From assembly GCF_028389875.1 (NCBI RefSeq), contig NC_084676.1, positions 1,612,001 through 1,676,000 of the forward strand: a stretch of 64,000 nucleotides of DNA, given 5' to 3'. The notes beneath the pieces are model-generated. The model had not been told where the DNA came from and searched no databases. It saw only the letters and a list, made by a program, of their open reading frames with translations. Shown in pieces: positions 1 through 7,889 of the stretch. Source of the DNA: Rhea pennata (lineage: Eukaryota > Chordata > Aves > Rheiformes > Rheidae). How positions within the stretch are numbered: position 1 is the stretch's first letter; the number at the start of each line of letters is the position of its first letter. Made by a program: the position numbers and the translations under genes.

Positions 1-1
1 G

Positions 2-1768
2 CGGTCTGCTACAGCCCTGATCCACGTGCAAGTTCTGGATGTAAACGACAACGTCCCAGTATTCACCAAGAGTCTGTATAAAGTCCGAGTGTTTGAAAAT
101 AGCACTAAAGACACCTTAGTGGTGGCAGTGTCTGCTAGCGATTTAGACGCAGGAATGAATGGGGAAATAGCGTACTCCATCATTCAGAATTCAGAGGAGA
201 ATCATCAGACTTTTAAAATAAATCCTAAGACAGGGGACATTCGACTCAAAAAGACAGTGGATTATGAAGAAACAAAGACTTACGAGATAGATGTCCAGGC
301 CACAGATGGAGGGGGCCTGTCTACGCACTGCAAGGTTCTGGTGGAGGTCGTCGATGTGAATGACAATGCCCCCGAGGTGACCATCACTTCTCTGACGAGC
401 CCCCTCTCGGAAGCAGCCCCGCCGCAGACCGTGGTGGCCTTGTTCAGTGTGCGAGACCGGGACTCGGGGGACAACGGCAGGACGAGCTGCGAGCTGCTGG
501 GCGAAGTGCCTTTCAGTATCACGGCGCTGGCGGCAGGCTCGTACGCGCTAGTGACGACGGAGGCGCTGGACCGGGAACGCGAGGCCGCGTACAACATTAC
601 TGTGCGGGCCCGCGATGCGGGGGCCCCCGCACTCTCTATGGCACAGACGCTACTCGTGCGGCTTTCGGACGTGAATGACAACGCGCCCACCTTCACCCAG
701 GCCTCCTACACCATGGTGCTGCACGAGAACGAGCCCGCGGGGACAAGCCTGGGCCGCGTGAGCGCAACGGACACCGACACAGGGAAAAACGCCCGCGTGA
801 GCTACGCGCTGGTACCGTCTGCGCTCGGCGTGCCCTCCTTAGTGTCGGTCGACGCTGAGAGCGGAGCCGTGCGAGCGATGCGTCCACTGGACTACGAGGA
901 GGTGCGCGCCTTCCAGGTAGCCGTGCGTGCCGTTGACGGCGGCTCGCCGCCGCTCAGCACCGAGGCGCTGGTGCGCGTGGAGGTGCGGGACGAGAACGAC
1001 AACGCGCCCGTCGTGCTGCACCCGCTGCCCAACAGCAGCGCGGCGGTGGGCGAGCTGGTGCCGCGCCGGGCACAGGCCGGCTACCTGGTGGCCAAGGTGG
1101 TGGCGGTGGACGCGGACTCGGGGCAGAACGCGTGGCTCTCCTACGAGCTGGCCAAGGCCACGGAGCCGGGGCTCTTCCGCGTGGGGCTGCACAGCGGCGA
1201 GGTGCGCACGGCGCGGGCCGTGTCGGAGCGCGACGCGGCCCGGCAGAGACTCGTGGTGCTTGTGAGAGACAGCGGGCAGCCGCCGCGCTCCTCCACCGTC
1301 ACCCTCAGCCTCGCCCTAGTGGAGGGCTTTTCGGACGCCTTCCTGCAGCTTTCCCACGCTCCTGTGAGCAGGCCAGAGGCGGAGGAGGAGGAGAATCTGC
1401 TAGTCACCTACCTCATCGCTTCCTTGTGCTCCATCTCGTCTCTCTTCCTCTTATTCATCGTCGCCTTTTCAGGTGCGAAGGTCTGCAACGGTCGACTATG
1501 GGGAGGACGTTCACCTCCCTCTGCCCACTGCTACGCTGATGGTGATTTCTCCAGTAGTTTTGTGGACATGGCCGGCATGGCTACTCTGTCGCGGGGTTAC
1601 CGCTACGAAGTATGCTTGACTACTGGCTCAGGGAACAGCGGATTCAAGTTCCTAAGACCCGTCCTCCCGAGTCCACCTCCTCCACAAAGCTGCTCTGAGA
1701 TGGAAGCGGGCAAGGATGAAGAAATTCTGTCCCGCTCACAACCAACTTGTGAAAGTGAAGTTAATCAG
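2..1768 (+). CDS. Clustered protocadherin variable exon, 5' end cut by window (EC2 end to cytoplasmic tail)
   Basis: Homophilic neuronal adhesion receptor of the clustered protocadherin family, acting at the plasma membrane. The frame is open from base 2 and begins at the end of EC2 (DVNDNVPVF). EC3, EC4, EC5 and EC6 follow, separated by the calcium-binding linkers DVNDNAPEV, DVNDNAPTF and DENDNAPVV. A membrane segment (YLIASLCSISSLFLLFIVAF) is encoded at about 1409-1468. The tail has YRYEVCLTTGSGNSGFKFLRP, the pattern of the beta group (YEVCLTxGSGxxEFKFLKP). Unlike the beta-type genes downstream, it ends SEVNQ at a CAG|GTGAGA donor in phase 0, so it is predicted to splice to a constant exon as gamma genes do. 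Reading through the donor adds eight residues before a stop at 1793-1795. EC6 shares a 132-nt identical block with the gamma-A genes. EC1, EC2 and the signal peptide are outside the window. The family is certain; beta-like versus gamma-B-like is not. Confidence 0.93.
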
Positions 1769-1774
1769 GTGAGA
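1769..1774 (+). other. Splice donor of the first protocadherin exon
   Basis: CAG|GTGAGA is a near-perfect donor, lying in phase 0 just after the tail. No matching acceptor or constant exon is in the window, so the partner exon is inferred. Confidence 0.75.
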
Positions 1775-1795
1775 ACAACTTCACCGTATGTTTAG

Positions 1796-2345
1796 TTGCT
1801 CCTCCCCGCATGCAAATTGGAATATGGGGACGCGTTTACAAGTAAGCCTTCCTGGAACAGTGCTTCTCATCCTTAGAGCAAGACCGGCGATTAGATTCAG
1901 TGCCAGTGCTGTGCTGTAATATATATTGCCTATCTAACGTTAGCTCTGTGGTGTGTTGATTTCTCTGCTTCGGGTAACTTACGAGATCCCGTGACTTTAA
2001 AGCAAAAGTATTCCACATTGACCTTCACCCTAATGTTTTCGGTGACGGAGCTTCAGTGTCTATTTCGCGATAACTGTGGTAAGGCAAATGACTGTAGACA
2101 CTGAAACCCCAAGAGACCAACGGGGAGAGTATGAGGGCTTTTGCTGTATTCGCAGTGAAGATGAAAAGTCTGATTACTTCCAACAGAAGATTCTGGGTAT
2201 TTCGGGTGAAAACGCGCGGGAGTGCCTTAGTCATGCTTTCAGACTGCAGCAACGCGTTTCCCTTTAAGATCTTTTTTTTCTTTCAACAATACTGTTTTGG
2301 TTACCCAGTCTGAAATGGAGAATGCATATCTCTACAGCCAAGAAT
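1796..2345. other. Unique non-coding spacer before the tandem array
   Basis: This stretch follows the first exon and precedes the array. It has ordinary base composition, no gene, no CR1 and no counterpart in the later units. Its right edge marks where similarity among the array units begins. Confidence 0.6.
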
Positions 2346-2590
2346 ATCGCGTACTTCCCGCCCACTGCGCATGCGTGGCGGAGAACAACGCGGCGGGCGC
2401 GGCGGTGCTGCGCGTCCGCACGCGGGACGTGGACGCGGGCGCCAACGGGTGCGTGAGCTACTGGCTGGCGGGCGGCAGCGCGGGCGAGGCGGCGGCGGCG
2501 CCCTACGTGCCGGTGGAGGCGCGGAGCGGCGCACTGTACGCGCAGCGCTCCTTCGACTAGGAGCAGTGCCGCGAGTTCGGGTGCTCTGCC
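2346..2590 (+). pseudogene. Protocadherin EC5 remnant, unit 1
   Basis: In one frame this encodes CVAENNAAGAAVLRVRTRD, then an SYWLAGG stretch and a piece ending GALYAQRSFD. This is the pattern of EC5 in gamma-type Pcdhs (ENNxxGxxVLRV, YVSVxAxSGALYALRSFDYE). The expected tyrosine codon after RSFD is TAG (2558-2560), after which EQCREF still reads in frame. Only about 80 residues of one EC domain survive and there is no membrane segment. Unlike later copies it lacks the upstream signal-peptide-like part, because the array begins here. It also has V in place of A in RTRDxDAG and one alanine codon fewer. Confidence 0.75.
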
Positions 2591-2596
2591 ACGGAG

Positions 2597-2718
2597 CCTT
2601 CTCCTTCTCTTCCTTCTCCTTCTTTCTCCTTCTCATTTTTCCCTTTCCCTTTTGGGTTCCCTTTCCAATTCACCTTTCCCTTTTCCCCTTGCCCTGCCCC
2701 TGCCCTTTTTCCTTCTCC
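2597..2718 (+). repeat. Polypyrimidine (CT-rich) tract, unit 1
   Basis: About 120 bases almost entirely of C and T on the + strand, starting with CTTCTC/CTTTCTC repeats and passing to CCCTTT repeats. It is kept in all four units between the remnant and the beta-type gene. Confidence 0.85.
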
Positions 2719-3205
2719 GGTCGGAGCTCTACCCTTTGGTGCGAGGAAGCCCTCACCGTGCGCCAGGCGCAGGAACAGGGAGTCCGCAAAGCCTGTGAGC
2801 CCCCTTCGGGTTTCCCCGCTGACCGCCGCGGCCGCTCTGCCGCGCTTGCCCAGCGGCGCCTCGGGCTCGCGGCGGCTCGGCCGGGCTCGGGCGGCGGCGC
2901 GGGGCGGGCGAGCGCTCGGCCGGGCCGGCGGCAGCAGTCCCCGCCGCGGGCCGCAGGGTGGTGCTGTTGGCCAAGGCGGAGCTGCCGCGGCGCTGCGGCG
3001 CGGGGAGGCGGCGGCGGCGGCGGGCGGGGCGGCTGGCGGTGCTCGGAGCGAGCCGCTGCCGGGCCACCTCGGCCGCCCTCGGCGCCGCGGAGCGGACTCG
3101 GCGAGCAGGGGCGCCCGCCCGCGAGGCTGCCGGCTTTCCGAGCGCGAATTGCCCCGGAGGAGCGGGCAGCGATCCGCGAGACGCGGCGCGTCCGCCGAGC
3201 CCGGC
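2719..3205 (+). promoter_or_regulatory. GC-rich, CpG-dense 5' region of beta-type gene 1
   Basis: Extremely GC- and CpG-rich sequence immediately before the ATG, typical of a CpG-island promoter and 5' UTR. No TATA box is evident. The reading frame happens to be open back to 2795, but the upstream residues are low-complexity Ala/Arg/Gly with no cadherin character. I did not find a convincing conserved promoter element here. Confidence 0.5.
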
Positions 3206-5647
3206 ATGGCGTCTGCAAGGCAAGTGCTTTGTCTCTGTGCTTTTCTGTGCGTGCCGCAGGCTCGCTCCGAGCCCGTTCGCTACTCCGTCGCCGAGGAGAG
3301 GGAGAGCGGCTCCCTGGTGGCTCATGTCGCCAAGGACGTGGGGCTGGACGTGGCGCAGCTGCGGGCTCGCGAGGCCCGCCTTGTTTCGGAGGACAGCCGG
3401 CAGTATTTTCGCTTAGACCCCCGCACCGGCCGCCTGGCAGTTAGGGAGAGGATCGATCGGGAGGAGATTTGCGGCCAGGCCGTCACGTGCACCGTCCCCT
3501 TTGAGTTACTGCTGGCCAACCCGCTGCAGTTCTTTCGCATCGAAGTGGCCGTAGAGGATATCAATGACCACGCGCCAGTTTTCCCGGAGGAACAAGTGAC
3601 TTTTAAGATCCCGGAAACGAGCGATCCGGGGTCCCGTTTCCCGCTGGAGGGGGCTCGGGACCTAGATGTTGGCAGCAACAGCCTGCAGGCCTACAGCATC
3701 GCTCCCGAGAACGAGCATTTCAGCGTCTTTTTCCTGAGTCACAATGAAGGCGACAGTTCTGTCGAATTAGTCCTGGAAAAGGCGCTGGACAGAGAGGAGC
3801 AAGAGGAGATTGCTTTCAGCCTGATTGCCACGGACGGGGGCTCTCCGCCCCGCAGCGGGACGGCCCAGGTCCGCATCCTTGTCCTGGATGCAAATGACAA
3901 CGCTCCCGTCTTCACGCAGGAACGGTACAGAGGACAGATTTTGGAAAATGCCCCGGAGGACTCGGTGGTTCTCCGTGTGGTCGCAACTGACGCGGATGCG
4001 GGGGTTAACGGGGAGATATCGTACTCGTTCAGTCAAGCGGTGGGGCACAGCCCCTCGGCATTCAAGATCGACCCGCTGAGTGGTGAAATTCGTGTCAGCC
4101 AGCCTCTGGATTTCGAAGCGGCGGAGAAACACGAGCTCAGCGTGCGCGCCACTGACGGCGGGGGTCTCTCCGCGCTCTGCAGGGTGGTGGTGGAGGTGGC
4201 GGATGTGAACGACAACGCGCCGGAGCTAGTGGTGAGTTCCTTCAGCAGCCCCCTGGCCGAGAGCGCCTTGCCCGGGACGGTGGTGGGCCTCTTTGTCGTT
4301 AAGGACCGGGACGCCGGGGACAACGGGAAGGTCGTCTGTTCGCTGCAGGAGCAGCCGGCTTTCTCGCTGAGGCCCGCCTACAAGAATTACTACGAGCTGG
4401 TGACAGCGAGCGCCCTGGACCGGGAGGAGACGGCGCAGTACGTCCTCGCCGTCACGGCGGCCGACGCGGGGTCCCCGCCCCTCACGACCACGCAGACCTT
4501 CACGGTGGACATCTCCGACGTCAACGACAACGCGCCCGTCTTCAACCAGACGTCGTACACCATGTACGTGCGTGAGAACAACGAGCCGTCCGCGCTCGTC
4601 GGGGCCGTCCAGGCCGCGGACCGGGACGTGGGGCCCAACGCCAAGGTGACCTATTCGCTGGCGCCGGGCCGCCCCGCGGAGCGGGGCCCGCGCTCCTACG
4701 TCTCCGTGAACTCCGAGAACGGGAACGTGTTTGTGCTGCGGCCGCTGGACTACGAGCAGCTGAGGCAGCTGGAGGTGGTGGTGAGCGCCGCCGACTCGGG
4801 CTCGCCGCCCCTCAGCGCCAACGTCACCGTCCGCGTCCTGGTGGTGGACGAAAACGACAACGCGCCCGTGGTCCTGCACCCGGCGCAGGACAGCTCGCCG
4901 CCGTCCAGCGAGCTGGTGCCCACGTCGGCCGAGGCGGGCTACCTCGTCACCAAAGTGGTGGCCGTCGACGCCGACTCGGGGCAGAACGCGTGGCTTTCGT
5001 ACCACCTGCTCAAGGCAACGGACCCCGGGCTCTTCGCCGTGGGGACCCAAAGCGGGGAGGTGCGGCTGAGGAGGCCGCTGACGGAGAGGGACGCCGTGAA
5101 GCAGAAGCTGGTCGTCCTGGTGCGGGACAACGGGCGGCCGCCGCTGTCCGCCACCGCGGCGCTGGGCGCGCTGCTGCTCGATGGCTTCTCGGACGCGCAC
5201 ATGCCGCGCAGCGGCCTGGCCGCGGAGGACGAGGGCGGCTCCCTGACGCTTTATTTAATCCTCTCGCTGGCCTTCGTCTCGATCCTCTTCCTCGCTTCGG
5301 CCGCAGCCTTCGTCGCTTGCAAGGTGTGCAAGAGGAAGGCGCTGAAAGAGGGCCCCGTGCTTTACGGCCCCGGCGACTTCCAGAGCAGCCTGGCCGACGC
5401 AGCCGGCACGGCGACTCTGCCGCACGCCTACTGCTACGAGGTCAGCCTCACAACGAGCTCGGGCAGCAGCGAGTTCAAATTCCTGAAGCCGGTCCTCGCC
5501 GGCCTGCCGCCGCAGCGCTGCGGCACGGCCGCGGGCGCGGCCGGCGAAGCGGATCTCGCCGGGGGCTTCCCCCCAGCCGGGGACCCGCGCCCGCAGAGCC
5601 ATGGGACGCTGCCGGCGGGACCGTTCAGCAGGCTGGCCTTCGAGTAG
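3206..5647 (+). CDS. Beta-type clustered protocadherin, copy 1 (813 aa, single exon)
   Basis: Calcium-dependent homophilic adhesion receptor of the neuronal plasma membrane. The ATG at 3206 (GGCATGG) opens a signal peptide (residues 1-21, CLCAFLCVPQARS). Domains: EC1 22-126 with the Pcdh CX5C pair (C89, C95), EC2 127-236, EC3 237-343, EC4 344-446, EC5 447-556, EC6 557 to about 670, membrane helix about 680-706. EC ends carry DINDHAPVF, DANDNAPVF, DVNDNAPEL, DVNDNAPVF and DENDNAPVV. The tail has AYCYEVSL, then SSEFKFLKP, the beta-group signature. It stops at 5645-5647 with no GT donor near the end and a polyadenylation signal 370 bases on, so it is a complete single-exon gene. Specific to this copy: FFLSHNEGDSS at residues 175-185, R240, and TTSSGSS in the tail. 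A gamma-B-like name cannot be excluded. Confidence 0.93.
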   Translation: MASARQVLCLCAFLCVPQARSEPVRYSVAEERESGSLVAHVAKDVGLDVAQLRAREARLVSEDSRQYFRLDPRTGRLAVRERIDREEICGQAVTCTVPFELLLANPLQFFRIEVAVEDINDHAPVFPEEQVTFKIPETSDPGSRFPLEGARDLDVGSNSLQAYSIAPENEHFSVFFLSHNEGDSSVELVLEKALDREEQEEIAFSLIATDGGSPPRSGTAQVRILVLDANDNAPVFTQERYRGQILENAPEDSVVLRVVATDADAGVNGEISYSFSQAVGHSPSAFKIDPLSGEIRVSQPLDFEAAEKHELSVRATDGGGLSALCRVVVEVADVNDNAPELVVSSFSSPLAESALPGTVVGLFVVKDRDAGDNGKVVCSLQEQPAFSLRPAYKNYYELVTASALDREETAQYVLAVTAADAGSPPLTTTQTFTVDISDVNDNAPVFNQTSYTMYVRENNEPSALVGAVQAADRDVGPNAKVTYSLAPGRPAERGPRSYVSVNSENGNVFVLRPLDYEQLRQLEVVVSAADSGSPPLSANVTVRVLVVDENDNAPVVLHPAQDSSPPSSELVPTSAEAGYLVTKVVAVDADSGQNAWLSYHLLKATDPGLFAVGTQSGEVRLRRPLTERDAVKQKLVVLVRDNGRPPLSATAALGALLLDGFSDAHMPRSGLAAEDEGGSLTLYLILSLAFVSILFLASAAAFVACKVCKRKALKEGPVLYGPGDFQSSLADAAGTATLPHAYCYEVSLTTSSGSSEFKFLKPVLAGLPPQRCGTAAGAAGEADLAGGFPPAGDPRPQSHGTLPAGPFSRLAFE

Positions 5648-5750
5648 CGCCACGGGAGCAAATCAACGGCTTGATGCCTCCCTCCCCAAACGGCGTGCAA
5701 TGCCCTCACTTGGCTGACCGTGGATATGCTGCCGCCACCAGCCCCTCCAG

Positions 5751-5789
5751 GAAAGAAAAAAGAAAAAAGAAAAAAGAAAGAAAAAGAAA
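5751..5789 (+). repeat. A/GAAA microsatellite, unit 1
   Basis: Purine tract of A runs with single G interruptions in the 3' UTR of the beta-type gene. It is about 28 bases shorter than in units 2-4. Confidence 0.85.
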
Positions 5790-6020
5790 CTAAAAGTTGT
5801 CTTCCTCAATTTGTTCCTAATTATTTAATTGTTTTCCTTTCTTCTGTGGTCGTTTCTGAAGTGCTTGCGGGGCAGAGTTAATTCTGGAGTGTCCCATTCA
5901 GCCCTTGATGACTCTTGGAAGTCCTCACATCAATCCCTTTTGAATCGCCCTCTTCCACCTTATCAGTCGGTAGAGGTAGTTTTGTGCGGGTGCAGATGAC
6001 TCAGCTTGTCGGGGGAGATT

Positions 6021-6080
6021 AATAAAACGCCCAGCCAGGTCTCTCTCGTACCCGAAATTGGTGGGTGTGGGCGGGGAGGG
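6021..6080 (+). terminator. Polyadenylation signal of beta-type gene 1
   Basis: AATAAA at 6021-6026 is followed 30-50 bases later by a GT-rich stretch (TTGGTGGGTGTGGGCGGGG), the standard arrangement around a cleavage site. Further AATAAA hexamers at 6517 and 6565 could be alternatives. Confidence 0.65.
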
Positions 6081-6285
6081 AGGGAGGCGATGTCCTGGAA
6101 GTCGCTTCGGAGAGATAGCAGGATTCGTGATGCCGGGATAGACTGTAACAATACCAAACCGTGCAAAGGGTTTAAATCTGAGCGGATGGTTGTAGAGAAA
6201 CTGCGCGTGTCTCTTCAGGGCTTTCCTCTGAAGTTAGAACTGACGTGAAGGGCCGATGCTGTATTCATCGTCGCAAGCTCTGCAA

Positions 6286-6313
6286 TCTCCCCCCCAACCC
6301 CCCACACACACAC
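6286..6313. repeat. C-run and CA microsatellite
   Basis: C7-AA-C6 followed by ACACACAC. Homologous tracts near 22176, 38070 and 53820 differ in the number of C and CA. Confidence 0.8.
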
Positions 6314-6690
6314 GCCCCCTAATTTTCCTTTCTGTATGCTAACTCTCTGTTATCGGTGTTTTCCGCATGCTCTGAACACTGGGGCTGCCACTCGCAATGT
6401 ATGAATGCCTTGTGTGAGCGATGACTGTGGAGCACTAAGTGTTCTGAAACCCTGGCGTTGCATGCAATTGGCGTTACAAAGTGGAAAAGTGTAAGCGTCC
6501 TTTGGTAATAGAAAACAATAAAAATATAAACATAATTAAAAAATCTCTCGGGGGCCATTCCTGCAATAAAATATAACTGGTATGCGGCAGCAGCTGTGGC
6601 CACATATTTCCATCATTCGACCCTCCATAAAAGACCCAGAGTGTGAGGGTTTGTTTGTGGTGCGGGGAAGGGGCTGCGAAAGATCTGAGT

Positions 6691-7003
6691 TCAATGGGCC
6701 TGTTTAGCCTGGAGAAGAGAAGACTGTGTGTGTGTGTTGGAGGGAAGATCTTATTAATGTCTATAAGTATCTGAAGGGAGGGTGTCAAGGGGAAGGTGCC
6801 GAACTCTTTCCAGCTGTCCCATGCAAAAAGACAAGAGGCAACAGGCAAAAACTGAACAGCAGGAAGTTCGCCTGAACGTGAGGAGGAATTTCTTCACTGT
6901 GAGAGTGACAGAGCACTGGAGCAGGTCGCCTGCTTGAGAAGGGGGGTTGCACTCGATGATCCCCAGAGGTCCCTTCCAACCTTAGCGATTCCGTGATTCT
7001 GTG
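6691..7003 (+). mobile_element. CR1 LINE 3' fragment, unit 1 (internally deleted)
   Basis: Matches the last part of the long CR1 in the same unit: GCCTGGAGAAGAGAAGACTG, then AACGTGAGGAGGAATTTCTT, then CCCAGAGGTCCCTTCCAACC, ending in the degenerate ATTCTGTG-type repeat that closes CR1 elements. About 83 bases present in units 3 and 4 are missing near 6929. It is a dead, 5'-truncated insertion in the + orientation between the two Pcdh genes. Confidence 0.88.
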
Positions 7004-7690
7004 AGCACCACGGGCTATCGGCCCTACACCTGCCGTGGCCCTGCGCATGCAAAGGCGCCTGGAAGTCAGAGAGGTGCTGCTCCAGAGCCCCGCTTGTCCT
7101 TAGCGACGTGCTGGAGCGAAGGCGCCGTGTGAGCACGTGGGCTCCACAGACAGCTGTACCTAGAATGGCAGCTGTAGGACCTTACCTACAGAGGTACACA
7201 CAAATGCGTTATTTAGAAACGTGTCTGGATTTAGAGGTGTCGGCGGGTTCATAGGAGGGGGCATCTCAGAGACACACGGGTTCCTTTTCCTTTTAATGGT
7301 CGTGTGTTATAATACAGAGAGTGCCTGCAGAAAGCAAAAGCCTGTATTTTCTCCCCCACGAGACGGCCACGCTGCTGCTGCAGCCTGTCTTGCCCAGGTT
7401 CCTGTTGCGCCTGAAACTCCTTCCCCTCACATCCGACCATGCCCTTTCTGCACCGTTGCTCAAGTCTTTGAATGCTGCTGGAAGTTGTTTGGAATCTGAC
7501 GTGTAGATCTGCGGAGCATGGTGGGGTGAAGACGCGGCTGAATCGTGAAGGTGTGCTCTCGCGTCTCGGTGCAGTATCGTGAAGCGTGTTGTAAGCCGAG
7601 ATTCGCATATGCGCATAAGAACGAGCGGAGAGGAGCGGAGCAGCGATTAGCTTTGCCGGCGCTAGAGCGCTGCAGTGATTCCTGGAGGCT
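7004..7690. other. Non-coding spacer and 5' flank of gamma-A gene 1
   Basis: No gene or known repeat is recognised. GC content rises toward the right where the gamma-A promoter region begins. Short reading frames here lack any domain and are the same in each unit only because the whole unit is duplicated. Confidence 0.5.
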
Positions 7691-7710
7691 GCAAGTGTCG
7701 CTGTCTGCTC
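7691..7710 (+). promoter_or_regulatory. Candidate Pcdh conserved sequence element (CGCT box), unit 1
   Basis: GCAAGTGTCGCTGTCTGCTC lies about 180 bases before the gamma-A ATG. Variable Pcdh promoters are known to carry a short CTCF-bound conserved element with a CGCT core in about this place. I matched core and distance by eye only, so the identification is tentative. Confidence 0.4.
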
Positions 7711-7889
7711 ACGATGGGCCGCTCGGCAGCCCGAGAGCGCGAGAAGAGAAGCGAGCCCGAGAGAGAGGAGCCGCCGGAGTGCAAGGACAGCGCAGGAAAG
7801 AGCAGGGTGCGGTCGGAGCCGGCTTGTGCTGTTGGCAGTGGAGATTCAGCCGGGAGGAGAGCGGCGGAAGCGGTGGCCCGAGCTTTGAA

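Noticed and set aside
3045-3070. Possible CGCT-box in AGCGAGCCGCTGCCGGGCC before the beta-type gene
   Set aside because: CGCT cores are expected by chance in such CpG-dense sequence and the surrounding bases do not resemble the gamma-A candidate.
2795-3205. 137-codon N-terminal extension of the beta-type reading frame
   Set aside because: CpG-rich 5' UTR with no stop by chance; the signal peptide starts at 3206.
6006-6248. 80-codon frame after the beta-type gene
   Set aside because: It covers the polyadenylation region, has no domain, and its conservation is explained by the recent duplication.
7545-7889. 115-codon N-terminal extension of the gamma-A reading frame
   Set aside because: The residues have no cadherin or signal character, and the ATG at 7890 gives a normal signal peptide directly before EC1.
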